From Croceicoccus gelatinilyticus (GTDB taxonomy: Bacteria > Pseudomonadota > Alphaproteobacteria > Sphingomonadales > Sphingomonadaceae), in the NCBI RefSeq assembly GCF_018398395.1, contig NZ_JAHCBF010000002.1, positions 372,001 to 436,000 on the forward strand: a stretch of DNA of 64,000 nt. The letters are read 5' to 3'. The position numbers and the translations under genes are program-made. How positions within the stretch are numbered: position 1 is the stretch's first letter; every line of letters begins with the position of its first letter. Positions 1 through 10,009 of this stretch are shown here, one piece after another. Below the pieces are notes generated by a model that saw only the letters and a program-made list of their open reading frames with translations, did no database searches and had not been told where the DNA came from.

Positions 1-2546
1 TCGACGTGTCGCTGTTCGCATCGCCCACCGAAGACGGCGGCGGCGAATCGTACCAGACCAGCCTCGCCTGGGGTAAGACCTTCGACCGCGGTCACATCAT
101 GTTCGCCGGCGACTACTACCGCCGCAACGAACTGGAACGCCGCGACCGCGACTACCTGGCTTGCGACGAGGACTACATCGTCAACGAAGCCGGCCAGCGC
201 GCCGACATCACCGATCCGCGCACCGGCCAGCCGTATTGTAACGGCACGATCGGCAACCTGATCTTCACCTACGACTACATCGGTACCGTGGGCAACGCTT
301 TCGGCATCCCGACGCCGAGCAACCTGTTCACGCCGGGCGGTCAGGCGATCCAGATCATCCAGCCGGACCGTGGCGGCGACCGCCTGGGCGAATTCCTGCC
401 CTCGCTCGACCCCGCAGCGCAGCTGTTCCAGTTCAGCGCGCCGTCGAACTACTTCCCCGTCAACTATGACGGTCCGTCGACCGGCCTTCTGAACCTTTAC
501 CCCGAGGCGGAGAAGAAGGAATCGGTCATCCCGCAGACCGATCGCTACACGCTCTACGCCAACGGCGCCTATGAGATCACCGACAATGTCGAGATCTACG
601 GCGAAGCGCTTTACAACAACCGCAAGACCCACGTTGACGCATCGCGCCAGCTGTTCCCGGTCCAGTACACGGGCTTCTCGGTCCTGCCCTACCTCTTCGG
701 CGACAGCGCAGCGCTCTTCTCGGGCGATCCGCTGAACGACGAGTTCTCGGGCGAAGTCCTGCTGCAGCCGGTCATCGTGACCGACAACTTCGATCAGGAC
801 ATCGAAGTCGACTACTACCGCGGCGTGCTCGGCGCCCGTGGCGACTACGGCAGCATGATCCCGAACTGGAGCTGGGACCTTTACGGCCAGTTCAGCCGTT
901 CGGACGGCAGCTACACCAGCGACATCGTGTTCAACGATGCCTACGACACGCTGAACTACCGTACGGAGCTGTGCGAAGGCACGGTGACTTCGGTTCGCGG
1001 CGTGCCCTGCGTCGACATCGACATCACCAGCCCCGATACGCTGGCCGGCAACTTCACGCCCGAAGAGGAAGCCTTCCTGTTCGGGCGCGACACCGGCACG
1101 ACCCGCTATGACCAGTGGAGCACCGAGTTCTTCACCTCGGGCGACCTGATCAAGCTTCCGGGCGGCATGTCGCAGCTCGGCGTCGGCGTCCAGTTCCGCC
1201 GCGACGAGATCACCGACACTCCCGGACCGGCAACGCTGGCCGGCAACTCGTGGGGCCTGACGAGCGCGGGCATCACCGCCGGCAAGTCCGACACCTACGA
1301 AGCCTTCGGCGAACTTGAACTGCCGATCTTCGGCGGCGTGCCCTTCGTGGAAGACTTCACGATCAACCTTGCTGGCCGCTTCACCCGCGTCGACGCCGAA
1401 CGTTCGTCGGACGGCGCGAGCGACAGCGACGAGGACTTCACCTACAAGATCGGCGCCAACTGGCAGGTCACCGACTGGCTGCGTTTCCGCGGTTCGTACG
1501 GCACCTCGTTCCGTACGCCGGCCCTGTACGAACAGTTCCTGCAGGACCAGACCGGCTTCCTCGCGCAGCTTTCGGTCGACCCCTGCATCCGCTGGGGCAC
1601 GGGCCTTGCCAACGGTGCGGTCACGCAGCGTCTGGCCGACAACTGCGCCGCAGCCGGCGTTCCGTCGGACTACAACGGCGTCGGTTCGAGCGCGCAGACC
1701 ATCTCGGGTGGCGGTATCGGTGTCCTCGACTCCGAAACCTCGCGCGCATGGTCGGGCTCGGTCATCCTGACCCCGCAGCTGTGGAGCGGGTCGGACTTCA
1801 GCCTCGCTGTCGACTACATCGACATCAAGGTTAAGGGCGAAGTCACCCAGCTGGGCGCCGCGAACATCGTGTCGTCGTGCTACAACTCGGAGTTCTATCC
1901 GAACGATCCGCTTTGCAACCAGTTCGTCCGCGACAGCGATCCGAACAGCACGTCGTTCAACAACATCCTCACGATCCGCAACCCGTACCTGAACATCGAC
2001 AGCCAGCGTAACCGCGCCGTCGACGTCACGCTCCAGTTCTCGCAGGACCTGGGCGACATGGGTGAACTGGGCCTTCTGGCGCAGATGACGTGGCAGCTTG
2101 AGGACAAGTTCGGCCTGTTCGACAACACGATCAGCGACGACAACGGCGAAGTGGGCGATCCGAAGTGGGTCGGCGATTTCGCAGTGTCGTGGGCCCGCAA
2201 GGCCGTGACCGTGCTGTGGAGCATGGACGTGATCGGCAAGACTTCCGACAAGGAAGACGTGCTCGACACCTACGGCACGCTCTGCCCGAGCAGCAGCTTC
2301 CGTGGCGGCGCCGTCTGCCCGGACTACACGCTGGGTACGACGTTCTACCACAATGCCTCGGTCAACCTCGAAGTCGCCGACGACTTCGACCTGACGCTGG
2401 GCGTTGCGAACCTGTTCGACACCGCACCGCCGCGTGCGTCGAGCGTGTTCTCCACGATCAGCCACATCGGTCAGGCACCGACCATCGGCACCTACTACGA
2501 CTACCTCGGCCGCCGCGCGTTCGTTCGCGCCCGGGCGCGGTTCTGA
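1..2546 (+). CDS. TonB-dependent receptor, C-terminal part (5' end outside window)
   Basis: Outer-membrane, energy-coupled importer; the substrate cannot be read from this fragment. The reading frame is open from the first base, so the N-terminal signal peptide and most or all of the plug domain lie upstream. The visible ~847 residues are a Tyr/Asp/Gly-rich beta-barrel with alternating strands, several cysteine pairs in predicted extracellular loops, and the usual barrel end: the protein stops in Arg-Phe, the terminal aromatic recognised by the BAM machinery. The motif FRTPALYEQF near residue 500 is typical of these receptors. It is followed by a strong terminator shared with the convergent clpB. 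Large receptors of this type are abundant in sphingomonads. Confidence 0.92.
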   Translation, partial: DVSLFASPTEDGGGESYQTSLAWGKTFDRGHIMFAGDYYRRNELERRDRDYLACDEDYIVNEAGQRADITDPRTGQPYCNGTIGNLIFTYDYIGTVGNAFGIPTPSNLFTPGGQAIQIIQPDRGGDRLGEFLPSLDPAAQLFQFSAPSNYFPVNYDGPSTGLLNLYPEAEKKESVIPQTDRYTLYANGAYEITDNVEIYGEALYNNRKTHVDASRQLFPVQYTGFSVLPYLFGDSAALFSGDPLNDEFSGEVLLQPVIVTDNFDQDIEVDYYRGVLGARGDYGSMIPNWSWDLYGQFSRSDGSYTSDIVFNDAYDTLNYRTELCEGTVTSVRGVPCVDIDITSPDTLAGNFTPEEEAFLFGRDTGTTRYDQWSTEFFTSGDLIKLPGGMSQLGVGVQFRRDEITDTPGPATLAGNSWGLTSAGITAGKSDTYEAFGELELPIFGGVPFVEDFTINLAGRFTRVDAERSSDGASDSDEDFTYKIGANWQVTDWLRFRGSYGTSFRTPALYEQFLQDQTGFLAQLSVDPCIRWGTGLANGAVTQRLADNCAAAGVPSDYNGVGSSAQTISGGGIGVLDSETSRAWSGSVILTPQLWSGSDFSLAVDYIDIKVKGEVTQLGAANIVSSCYNSEFYPNDPLCNQFVRDSDPNSTSFNNILTIRNPYLNIDSQRNRAVDVTLQFSQDLGDMGELGLLAQMTWQLEDKFGLFDNTISDDNGEVGDPKWVGDFAVSWARKAVTVLWSMDVIGKTSDKEDVLDTYGTLCPSSSFRGGAVCPDYTLGTTFYHNASVNLEVADDFDLTLGVANLFDTAPPRASSVFSTISHIGQAPTIGTYYDYLGRRAFVRARARF

Positions 2547-2573
2547 TCTTTCCCGATCAGGTAAGCCAAAAAG

Positions 2574-2604
2574 AAAGGGCCCCGGGAAACCGGGGCCCTT
2601 TTTT
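2574..2604. terminator. Bidirectional rho-independent terminator between TonB receptor and clpB
   Basis: A perfect 12-bp stem (AAAGGGCCCCGG at 2574-2585 with its complement at 2590-2601) closes a GAAA tetraloop and runs into six T on the plus strand. The minus strand also has T-rich sequence after the stem, so it can serve both convergent genes. Confidence 0.9.
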
Positions 2605-2625
2605 GTTGAGGGTTTGCAGAAGGGG

Positions 2626-5205
2626 TCAGGCGACCTGCATGTCCAGTGCGCCGTCGCCTTCGTCGATCTTCACCGTGCTGCCGTCGGGAATCTCGCCCGA
2701 GAGCAGCATTTCGGCCAGCGGGTCCTGCAGGTAACGCTGCACCGCCCGCTTCAGCGGCCTTGCGCCATAGACGGGATCGTAACCGACCCGGCCCAGCCAC
2801 TTCTTCGCACCGTCCGTCAGGTCCAGCACGATCTTGCGGTCCTTGAGCAGCTTCTGCACCCGGCCCACCTGGATCTCTACGATCGGGGCCATGTGCTCTG
2901 CCGCAAGGCGGTGGAACAGGATGATCTCGTCCAGGCGGTTCAGGAACTCGGGGCGGAAGTGCCCGCGCACGACTTCCATGACCTGCGGCTCGACATCCTC
3001 GACCTTCTGGTCGTCTTCCATGTTGGCGAGATACTGGCTGCCGAGGTTCGAGGTCAGGATGATCAGCGTGTTCGAGAAATCGACCACGCGGCCCTGCCCG
3101 TCGGTCAGACGGCCATCGTCCAGCACCTGAAGCAGCACGTTGAACACGTCCTGGTGCGCCTTCTCGACCTCGTCGAACAGCACGACCTGATAGGGCCTGC
3201 GCCGGACCGCCTCGGTCAGAACGCCGCCTTCCTCGTATCCGACATAGCCCGGAGGCGCGCCGATCAGGCGGGCGACGGCGTGCTTCTCCATGAACTCGCT
3301 CATGTCGATGCGCACCATCGCGCTGTCGTCGTCGAACAGGAATTCGGCGAGCGCCTTGGTCAGCTCGGTCTTGCCGACACCCGTGGGGCCGAGGAACAGG
3401 AAGCTGCCCAGCGGCCGGTTCGGGTCCTGCAGCCCTGCCCGCGCGCGGCGGACGGCCTTGGACACGGCGACCACGGCCTGTTCCTGACCGATGACGCGCT
3501 TGCCGATCACTTCCTCCATGTTGAGGAGCTTTTCGCGCTCGCCTTCCATCATCTTGTCGACGGGCACGCCGGTCCACTTGGACACGACACCGGCGATGTC
3601 GTCCTCGGTCACTTCCTCGCGCAGCAGCGCGTTTTCGGAATGGGCCTGCGCTTCCTCCAGCTTCTTTTCGAGCTGCGGAATCTTGCCGTAGGAAAGCTCG
3701 CCCGCCTTGGCGAGGTCGCCTGCGCGCTGCGCCTGTTCGAGCTCGATACGGGCGGCATCCAGCTCTTCCTTGATCTTGGCTTCGGCGTGGATCTTGTCAC
3801 GCTCGTTCTGCCAGCGGGTCGTCAGTTCGGACGACTGCTGTTCTAGGTTCGCCAGCTCCTCGCGCAGGGCGGCCAGCCGGTCCTTGCTCGCGGAATCGGT
3901 CTCTTTCTGGAGCGCCTGTTCCTCGATCTTCAGCTGGATGATCCGGCGGTCGAGGTTTTCAATCTCCTCGGGCTTGCTCTCGACCTCCATGCGGATGCGG
4001 CTTGCCGCCTCGTCCATGAGGTCGATGGCCTTATCGGGCAGGAAACGGTCGGAGATATAACGGTTCGACAGCTGCGCTGCGGCAACGATCGCGCCGTCGG
4101 TGATGCGAACGCCGTGGTGCAGCTCGTACTTCTCCTTGAGGCCGCGCAGGATCGAGATCGTGTCCTCGACCGTCGGCTCTCCCACGAAGACGGGCTGGAA
4201 CCGCCGCTGCAGCGCGGGGTCCTTCTCCACGTACTTCTGGTATTCGTCGAGCGTGGTCGCGCCGATGCAGTGCAGCTCGCCGCGGGCCAGCGCGGGCTTC
4301 AGCAGGTTGCCCGCATCCATCGCGCCTTCGGACTTACCGGCACCGATCAGGGTGTGCATCTCGTCGATGAACAGGATGATCTGCCCCTCGGCACCCTTCA
4401 CTTCGTCGAGCACGGACTTCAGCCGCTCCTCGAACTCGCCGCGATACTTCGCGCCCGCGATCAGGCTGCCCATATCGAGCGCCATGAGCGTGCGGTCCTT
4501 CAGGCTGTCGGGCACGTCGCCATTGGCGATGCGCAGGGCCAGTCCCTCGGCGATGGCGGTCTTGCCGACGCCGGGTTCGCCGATGAGGACAGGGTTGTTC
4601 TTGGTGCGGCGCGCAAGGATCTGCACGGTGCGGCGGATTTCCTCGTCACGGCCGATAACGGGGTCGAGCTTGCCCTCGCGGGCCGCCGCCGTCAGGTCGC
4701 GCGCATACTTCTGCATCGCGTCGTAGCTTTCCTCCGCACTCGCGGTATCGGCCGTGCGGCCGCCGCGCAGTTCGGTAATCGCCGCCTCAAGCGCCTGCGG
4801 CGTGAGGTTCGCAGCCTTCAGCGCCTGACCGGCAGCCGTAGTCGTCGCCAGCGTCAGCGCGAGCAGGAGGCGTTCAACCGTGACGTAGGCGTCGTTCGAC
4901 TTGGTGGCGAGCTGTTCGGCCTGGTCCAGGACGCGCACGGCATCGTTGTCGAGCCCGGGCGTCTGCTGCGCCCCGCCGCCCGACACGGCCGGCACCTTGG
5001 CCAGAGCCTTGTCGACTTCGGCCTGCGCAAGCGCGGCGTTGCCGCCGGCGCGCTGGATCAGGCCCGATGCCATGCCCTCGCCGTCTTCCAGCAGGGCCTT
5101 CAGAATGTGATCGGGCGAGATTCGCTGGTGGTTCATGCGGATGGCCACGGTCTGCGCGGCCTGCAGGAAACCTTTCGCCCGGTCGGTGAACTTTTCGAGA
5201 TTCAT
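2626..5205 (-). CDS. clpB: ATP-dependent disaggregase ClpB
   Basis: Hexameric AAA+ disaggregase that extracts polypeptides from aggregates together with DnaK. 859 residues, the normal family length. It has an N-terminal Clp-N repeat domain (about 1-145), Walker A of the first AAA domain GEPGVGKT (209-216), the M-domain coiled coil (about 400-525) and a second Walker A GPTGVGKT (606-613). The start at 5205 is chosen because AGGGAAGGA precedes it and the family begins [10 protein letters not shown]; an in-frame start at 5247 has no such support. A heat-shock-type promoter candidate overlapping an inverted repeat lies upstream, fitting the rpoH gene at 42 kb. Confidence 0.97.
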   Translation of the reverse strand: MNLEKFTDRAKGFLQAAQTVAIRMNHQRISPDHILKALLEDGEGMASGLIQRAGGNAALAQAEVDKALAKVPAVSGGGAQQTPGLDNDAVRVLDQAEQLATKSNDAYVTVERLLLALTLATTTAAGQALKAANLTPQALEAAITELRGGRTADTASAEESYDAMQKYARDLTAAAREGKLDPVIGRDEEIRRTVQILARRTKNNPVLIGEPGVGKTAIAEGLALRIANGDVPDSLKDRTLMALDMGSLIAGAKYRGEFEERLKSVLDEVKGAEGQIILFIDEMHTLIGAGKSEGAMDAGNLLKPALARGELHCIGATTLDEYQKYVEKDPALQRRFQPVFVGEPTVEDTISILRGLKEKYELHHGVRITDGAIVAAAQLSNRYISDRFLPDKAIDLMDEAASRIRMEVESKPEEIENLDRRIIQLKIEEQALQKETDSASKDRLAALREELANLEQQSSELTTRWQNERDKIHAEAKIKEELDAARIELEQAQRAGDLAKAGELSYGKIPQLEKKLEEAQAHSENALLREEVTEDDIAGVVSKWTGVPVDKMMEGEREKLLNMEEVIGKRVIGQEQAVVAVSKAVRRARAGLQDPNRPLGSFLFLGPTGVGKTELTKALAEFLFDDDSAMVRIDMSEFMEKHAVARLIGAPPGYVGYEEGGVLTEAVRRRPYQVVLFDEVEKAHQDVFNVLLQVLDDGRLTDGQGRVVDFSNTLIILTSNLGSQYLANMEDDQKVEDVEPQVMEVVRGHFRPEFLNRLDEIILFHRLAAEHMAPIVEIQVGRVQKLLKDRKIVLDLTDGAKKWLGRVGYDPVYGARPLKRAVQRYLQDPLAEMLLSGEIPDGSTVKIDEGDGALDMQVA

Positions 5206-5233
5206 CGCTGGTCCTTCCCTGAGTACCGACTTC

Positions 5234-5261
5234 AGATAGTGTTGCAATTTTACAACACAAG
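5234..5261 (-). promoter_or_regulatory. Candidate heat-shock promoter and inverted repeat upstream of clpB
   Basis: Reading towards clpB, CTTGTGTT is followed 12 bases later by CACTATCT, loosely matching sigma-32 elements (CTTGAA and CCCATnT). The same stretch contains GTGTTG and CAACAC as 6-bp inverted arms (5239-5244 and 5253-5258) around an AT-rich centre. The leader to the clpB start is short. The assignment is pattern-based only. Confidence 0.4.
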
Positions 5262-5404
5262 GACTGGCCGCACGAAAATTTACCTATGAAACGTGCGTCC
5301 TCTTCCCCCGTTCACGAAAGATAGGATTAAGCCCGCGCAATGCAATTGATGCAGAACAACCCGCGGGTTAGACCATGCGCAATCTAATCGAGAGGAGCGC
5401 GAGA

Positions 5405-5707
5405 ATGTCGGTAGGCGGAACCTACGAAGTCACCACCAAGACCCCGATGGGCGACCAGTCGGGCACGTTCACGGTCGTTCCTGCAGATGACGGCAAGACC
5501 TTTGCCGGCAAGTTCACCGGCCCGATGGGATCGATCGACATCGAAGACGGGGTGATCGACGGCAATGACCTGACCTTCAAGGTCACGATGACCGCACCCA
5601 TGCCGATGACGATCGACGGCAAGGCGACCGTCGATGGCGAAGCGATTGCAGGAGCGATGAGCACGCCTTTCGGCGCGATGGCGATGACCGGCAAGCGCGT
5701 CGGCTAG
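5405..5707 (+). CDS. Small conserved protein of unknown function (beta-rich)
   Basis: 100 residues, function not recognised. The sequence alternates short polar and hydrophobic stretches with many Gly, Thr and Asp (GTYEVTTKTPMGDQSGTF, then GKFTGPMGSIDIEDG, then GKATVDGEAIAGAMSTPFG), suggesting a small beta-sandwich or barrel. There is no signal peptide. The start at 5405 has AGAGGAG seven bases upstream, whereas the longer ORF from 5375 lacks a site. Its last 32 bases occur again at 6537-6568, beyond the AT-rich lipoprotein gene, so this gene marks a duplication or insertion boundary. It may bind a ligand, but nothing in the sequence shows which. Confidence 0.75.
   Translation: MSVGGTYEVTTKTPMGDQSGTFTVVPADDGKTFAGKFTGPMGSIDIEDGVIDGNDLTFKVTMTAPMPMTIDGKATVDGEAIAGAMSTPFGAMAMTGKRVG
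5675..5706 (+). repeat. Direct repeat copy 1 (3' end of the 100-aa gene)
   Basis: 32 bases ending in the stop codon region and encoding AMAMTGKRVG. It matches 6537-6568 at 30 of 32 positions; the differences are C/T within the Thr/Ile codon and C/G in a Val codon. The intact copy belongs to the upstream gene. Confidence 0.85.
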
Positions 5708-5809
5708 CATGCGCCATAACAATTTGAGGATAAGTATTTAAATTCAATTTATTAAACTTGATATATTTGATCTTCTCTGCAATTTTAGTGCCCCAATTAA
5801 GGGGGGATT

Positions 5810-6511
5810 ATGAAAAGAATTGCTTCTTGTTTTTTAGCACTGAGCTTGGCAGCTTGTGCTGGCACACCTGCACCAAACTACATACCGGTCTCGAAAGAAA
5901 TCAGTTTTCCTGAGATCGGCGTGGTGACTGTCGCTTCACTTGGTGAAGACATGGTCAAGCAGGGTATTTACACAGAGACTGACGGAATCGAGACTTCTTC
6001 AGAAAACAATATCAAGGGGTACAAGTTAAGCCCCGGGTTTTACCCTCAGATTTCTGAGGACGAAGAATACACATACCACTCTTTCTCAATGCGGTCCTCA
6101 CGAGATGGTAGCGGATATCTTATATCGAACCGCGACTTCTTAGGTTTTCCACTTGCCATACCGCAGTCAATTAGCGCCTCAAAGAGCAAGCAGGAAACTT
6201 GCGTTGTCGTTGGAGGCATCAATGGCAAAGCATGCGACACAGAACACGCCTTCGTGCGCACCCGCAGACCCTCATTATCCGATCGCGACCTTCAACAAAC
6301 TCTGATTTATAGCGGTCGCGTTGGTGATCGTATTAAAATCGGATACCGCGAATCTTCTGGAAATATGGCTCGACCAGCTTTCTCAAACGAAGCCGAATAC
6401 GACCTCACGACTTCAGACGAAATTGCCTATAGAGGAGCTCGACTGAAGGTCATTGAGGCCGATAACCAAAAGATCAGGTATATCGTCCTCTCGAACTTCA
6501 ACACAAACTGA
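5810..6511 (+). CDS. AT-rich predicted lipoprotein, probably acquired
   Basis: 233 residues, not recognised. The N-terminus is a lipoprotein signal: positive MKR, a hydrophobic core, then the lipobox LAAC with the acylated Cys at about residue 16. A strong GGGGGG stretch precedes the ATG. The mature part is polar and rich in Ser, Glu and Tyr, with two Cys (QETCVV and GKACDT) that could form a disulfide. Codon choice (many AAA, TTT, AAT, ATA) and overall low GC differ sharply from every neighbour. It lies between two copies of the preceding gene's 3' end, so horizontal acquisition is inferred. Location: inner or outer membrane, periplasmic side. Confidence 0.8.
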   Translation: MKRIASCFLALSLAACAGTPAPNYIPVSKEISFPEIGVVTVASLGEDMVKQGIYTETDGIETSSENNIKGYKLSPGFYPQISEDEEYTYHSFSMRSSRDGSGYLISNRDFLGFPLAIPQSISASKSKQETCVVVGGINGKACDTEHAFVRTRRPSLSDRDLQQTLIYSGRVGDRIKIGYRESSGNMARPAFSNEAEYDLTTSDEIAYRGARLKVIEADNQKIRYIVLSNFNTN

Positions 6512-6536
6512 TTGTAGAACGGCAGAACGCCAAGGA

Positions 6537-6568
6537 GCGATGGCGATGATCGGCAAGCGCGTGGGCTA
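6537..6568 (+). repeat. Direct repeat copy 2 (orphan 3' end of a 100-aa-type gene)
   Basis: This copy encodes AMAMIGKRVG followed by TAA but has no matching upstream coding region. It is either the tail of a displaced paralogue or a boundary duplication made when the AT-rich segment 5708-6534 arrived. Identity to copy 1 is 30 of 32. Confidence 0.85.
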
Positions 6569-6589
6569 AGCCCCGCGCGGATCGAACGT

Positions 6590-6628
6590 AAAAAGGGGCC
6601 GCAGGTGCAATGCCTGCGGCCCCTTTTT
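6590..6628. terminator. Bidirectional terminator between AT-rich island and gatB
   Basis: A 16-bp perfect stem (6590-6605 with 6613-6628) has A5 on one side and T5 on the other and a 7-base loop. It can end transcription from both the lipoprotein side and the convergent gat operon. Confidence 0.9.
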
Positions 6629-6654
6629 GCGTGCCTTTCGGCAAAGCGGCTGGA

Positions 6655-8145
6655 TCAGCCCAGCTTCGCCTTCAGGATCTCGTTGACGACGGCGGGGTTA
6701 CCCTGCCCCTTCATGGCCTTCATCGTCTGGCCGACGAAGAAGCCGAAGAGCTTGTCCTTGCCGCCGCGGTATTCCTCGACCTTGTCGGCGTTGTTCGCGA
6801 GAACCTCGTCCACCACCGCTTCGATCGCGCCGGTGTCGCTGTTCTGCTTGAGGCCTTCGGTCTCAGCGATTTCTTCCGGTTCGCGGCCGGTCTTGAGGAC
6901 GATCTCGTAGATCTCCTTCGCCTGTCCACCCGACACGGTGCCCGCAGCCGAAAGCGCGATGATCCCTGCGTTCGCAGCGGTCGTGTCGTTCGCCTCGTCC
7001 GCATCCTCGGTCGCGTTCTTCACGCCCGGCGCGACCGAGAGGACCCAGTTCGCGACTTGCGTGGCGACATCGCTTTCGGATTTGCCGACCTTTGCAGCCG
7101 TGGCGGCAAGGATCGCCTCGTAACGCTGATAGACGTCGACGTCGGCGGTCAGCTGTCCGGCGTTATAGGCGGTCAGGCCAAGCTCGTTCTCGTACCGATG
7201 GCGCTTTGCATCGGGAAGTTCTGGCAGGCTTTCGCGGCAATCGGCCAGAAACGCATCGTCGAGTTCCAGCGGCAGCAGGTCCGGATCGGGGAAGTAGCGA
7301 TAGTCGTGCGCGTCTTCCTTCGAACGCATCGTGCGCGTCGTGCCGGTGTCAGGATCGAACAGGCGGGTTTCCTGGTCCACCGTACCGCCATTCTCGATCA
7401 CGTCGACCTGGCGGTTCGCCTCGTACTCGATGACCTGCATGACGAAGCGGACCGAGTTCACGTTCTTCGTCTCGGTACGCGTGCCGAACTCATCACCCGG
7501 CTTGCGGACCGACACGTTGACGTCGGCGCGCATGGAGCCTTCCTCCATGTTGCCGTCGCACGATCCGACATAGCGCAGGATCGAACGCAGCTTGCGCACG
7601 TAGGCACCTGCCTCTGCGGGCGAGCGCATGTCGGGCTTCGACACGATTTCCATCAGCGCGACGCCCGAACGGTTGAGATCGACGTAGCTCATGGTCGGGT
7701 GCTGATCGTGCATCAGCTTGCCCGCGTCCTGTTCGACGTGGATGCGTTCGACACCGATACGCTTGGTGTTTTCCGGGTCCTTGTCGTCCAGCGAAACGTC
7801 CAGATACCCCTCGCCCACCAGCGGGTGGTAGAGCTGGCTGATCTGGTAGCCCTGCGGAAGATCGGCGTAGAAGTAGTTCTTGCGGTCGAACCGGCTCCAC
7901 TTGTTGATCTGCGCGTCGATCGCCATGCCGGTGCGGACGGCCTGACGGATGCATTCGCGGTTGGGCACGGGCAGCATCCCCGGCATCGCCGCGTCGACAA
8001 GGCTGACCTGCGTGTTCGGTTCGGCACCGAAAGCGGTGGCGGCGCCCGAAAACAGCTTGGCCTTCGAGGTGACCTGCGCGTGGACTTCGAGGCCGATCAC
8101 GACCTCCCATTCGCCCGTCGCGCCCTGGATACGATATTCGCTCAT
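6655..8145 (-). CDS. gatB: Asp-tRNA(Asn)/Glu-tRNA(Gln) amidotransferase subunit B
   Basis: tRNA-binding, ATP-dependent kinase subunit of GatCAB, which converts Glu-tRNA(Gln) and/or Asp-tRNA(Asn) to the amidated forms in the cytoplasm. 496 residues, normal length. The N-terminal cradle domain starts [12 protein letters not shown] and contains [13 protein letters not shown] and [19 protein letters not shown]; the C-terminal part is the YqeY-like tail domain (about 350-496). Its ATG at 8145 overlaps the gatA stop (TGATG), with GGTGGAAG just upstream, so translation is coupled; a GTG-side start at 8157 is less likely. It is the last gene of gatC-gatA-gatB. Confidence 0.97.
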   Translation of the reverse strand: MSEYRIQGATGEWEVVIGLEVHAQVTSKAKLFSGAATAFGAEPNTQVSLVDAAMPGMLPVPNRECIRQAVRTGMAIDAQINKWSRFDRKNYFYADLPQGYQISQLYHPLVGEGYLDVSLDDKDPENTKRIGVERIHVEQDAGKLMHDQHPTMSYVDLNRSGVALMEIVSKPDMRSPAEAGAYVRKLRSILRYVGSCDGNMEEGSMRADVNVSVRKPGDEFGTRTETKNVNSVRFVMQVIEYEANRQVDVIENGGTVDQETRLFDPDTGTTRTMRSKEDAHDYRYFPDPDLLPLELDDAFLADCRESLPELPDAKRHRYENELGLTAYNAGQLTADVDVYQRYEAILAATAAKVGKSESDVATQVANWVLSVAPGVKNATEDADEANDTTAANAGIIALSAAGTVSGGQAKEIYEIVLKTGREPEEIAETEGLKQNSDTGAIEAVVDEVLANNADKVEEYRGGKDKLFGFFVGQTMKAMKGQGNPAVVNEILKAKLG

Positions 8146-9632
8146 CACTTCCACCATGCTTCGGGCTTGGCCGTGAACCCGGCGCGCTGTTCGATTGCGA
8201 GACCGGCGTTCAGCACGCCCTGCTCGTCAAAGGCCTTGCCGATGATCTGCAGGCCAAGCGGCAGGCCCTCGCTGTTGAGGCCCGCGGGCACGCTCATCGC
8301 CGGAAGTCCGGCCAGCGAGGCGGGCACGGCGAAGACGTCGTTGAGGTACATCGAGAGCGGATCGCTCGTCTTGTCGCCAAGCGCGAAGGCCGCGCTGGGG
8401 CACGTGGGGGCGAGGATCACGTCGCACTGCGACCATGCCTGTTCGAAGTCGCGGGCGATCAGCGCGCGGACCTTCTGGGCCTGGTTGTAGTAGGCGTCGT
8501 AGAAACCGGCGCTCAGAACATAAGTGCCGATCATGATGCGGCGCTTGACCTCGGGCCCGAAGCCGTCGGCGCGGGTCGCGGCGTACATGTCCTGCAGGCC
8601 AGCACCTTCGGGAAGGTCGCGAAGGCCGTAACGCACGCCGTCATAGCGCGCGAGGTTCGACGAAGCCTCTGCCGGAGCGATGATGTAGTAGGCGGGAAGC
8701 GCGTACTTCGTATGCGGCAGCGAGATGTCGACCACCTCTGCCCCCGCGTCCTTCAGCCACGCGATGCCGTCGTCCCAAGACTTGAGGATTTCGGGGTCCA
8801 TCCCGTCCATCCGATATTCGCGCGGAATGCCGACCTTCTTGCCCTTCATGTCGGGGTTGAGGCCCGCTTCCCACTCGGGAACCGGCATGTCGAGCGAGGT
8901 CGAATCTTTCGGATCGAAACCCGCCATGGCCTCAAGCATGATCGCGCAGTCGGTGACGTCGCGCGCCATCGGGCCCGCCTGGTCGAGCGAGGAGGCAAAG
9001 GCCACCACGCCCCAGCGCGAGCAGCGGCCATAAGTCGGCTTGATGCCGGTGATGCCGGTGAAGGCCGCAGGCTGACGGATCGAGCCGCCGGTGTCGGTTC
9101 CGGTCGCTGCCGGGCACAGACGCGCCGAAACGGCAGAGGACGAACCACCCGAAGAACCGCCGGGGGCCAGATCGGCGTTACCGCCGTCCTTGCGCCGCCA
9201 CGGGCTGATCACGTTGCCGAAATAGCTCGTCTCGTTCGACGAACCCATGGCGAACTGATCAAGGTTCAGCTTGCCCAGCATGCCAGCGCCCGCATCCCAC
9301 AGCTTCTGCGACACGGTCGATTCGTACTGCGGCACAAAGCCTTCCAGCATGTGGCTGGCCGCCGTGGTCTGCACGCCGTTGGTGGCGAACAGGTCCTTCA
9401 TGCCGATCGGCACGCCGCCCATCTTGCCAAGATCTTCGCCCTTGGCGCGCTTGGCATCGACGGCCTGCGCTGCCTCGACAGCCTTTTCGGGCGTCGCGAC
9501 GATGAAGGCGTTGAGTTCGCTGGCCGCGGCGACATTGGCGTTGAACGCTTCTGCCACTTCGACGGCGGTGAAATCGCCGCCTGCAACACCCTTGCGGATG
9601 GCGGCGACGGTGAGTTCTGTAAGTTCGGTCAT
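8145..9632 (-). CDS. gatA: Asp-tRNA(Asn)/Glu-tRNA(Gln) amidotransferase subunit A
   Basis: Glutaminase subunit that releases ammonia from glutamine and channels it to GatB. 495 residues. It shows the amidase-signature Ser-cisSer-Lys layout: Lys in [10 protein letters not shown], the Gly/Ser-rich core [14 protein letters not shown], and the nucleophile region [14 protein letters not shown]. It starts one base after the gatC stop and overlaps gatB by one base, forming a tight gatCAB operon. Sphingomonads use GatCAB where a direct GlnRS or AsnRS is lacking; which tRNA it serves here cannot be told from the window. Confidence 0.97.
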   Translation of the reverse strand: MTELTELTVAAIRKGVAGGDFTAVEVAEAFNANVAAASELNAFIVATPEKAVEAAQAVDAKRAKGEDLGKMGGVPIGMKDLFATNGVQTTAASHMLEGFVPQYESTVSQKLWDAGAGMLGKLNLDQFAMGSSNETSYFGNVISPWRRKDGGNADLAPGGSSGGSSSAVSARLCPAATGTDTGGSIRQPAAFTGITGIKPTYGRCSRWGVVAFASSLDQAGPMARDVTDCAIMLEAMAGFDPKDSTSLDMPVPEWEAGLNPDMKGKKVGIPREYRMDGMDPEILKSWDDGIAWLKDAGAEVVDISLPHTKYALPAYYIIAPAEASSNLARYDGVRYGLRDLPEGAGLQDMYAATRADGFGPEVKRRIMIGTYVLSAGFYDAYYNQAQKVRALIARDFEQAWSQCDVILAPTCPSAAFALGDKTSDPLSMYLNDVFAVPASLAGLPAMSVPAGLNSEGLPLGLQIIGKAFDEQGVLNAGLAIEQRAGFTAKPEAWWK

Positions 9633-9633
9633 A

Positions 9634-9936
9634 TTATTCGATCACCTTGGGCACGCCGAAGAAACCGTGTTCCGGCGCAGGAGCGTTGGCGAGGACCTTG
9701 TCGCGCACGCCGCCGCCGGTCAGCGGATCGGCGTCGACGACGTCGTCTCGCAGGCGGAGCGTATTGGGGATGACGGCCGTCATCGGCTCTACGCCGGTGA
9801 CGTCTACTTCACCCAGTTGCTCCACCCAGCCCAGGATCTGGTTGAGTTCAGGGACCATCGCGTCGCACGCCGCGTCATCCATCCTGATGCGCGCCAGCGA
9901 GGCGATCTTGGCGACCGTTGCTTTATCGACAGACAT
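9634..9936 (-). CDS. gatC: Asp-tRNA(Asn)/Glu-tRNA(Gln) amidotransferase subunit C
   Basis: 100-residue stabilising subunit of GatCAB that wraps around the A-B interface. The sequence starts [20 protein letters not shown] and includes [22 protein letters not shown], both hallmark GatC segments. The ATG at 9936 gives the family length; the longer frame to 10113 runs into the FKBP gene and is discarded. First gene of gatCAB, with gatA one base downstream. Confidence 0.95.
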   Translation of the reverse strand: MSVDKATVAKIASLARIRMDDAACDAMVPELNQILGWVEQLGEVDVTGVEPMTAVIPNTLRLRDDVVDADPLTGGGVRDKVLANAPAPEHGFFGVPKVIE

Positions 9937-10009
9937 GGCGCGCGGGTTAGCGCGCGCCCGTGTCCTTGCCAAGCGGGAGAGTGGGTCTTCACCCCTCTCC
10001 GACGCAAAT

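Noticed and set aside
2404-3846. Plus-strand 480-codon frame across clpB
   Set aside because: Antisense shadow of clpB in GC-rich DNA; His/Leu/Val/Asp-rich composition with no motif or ribosome site.
5730-5760. CtrA box (TTAA-N7-TTAA) upstream of the AT-rich lipoprotein gene
   Set aside because: The two TTAA are ten bases apart, not seven, in generally AT-rich sequence.
6610-8490. Plus-strand 626-codon frame across gatB
   Set aside because: Antisense shadow of gatB; no family features, and gatB is unambiguous.
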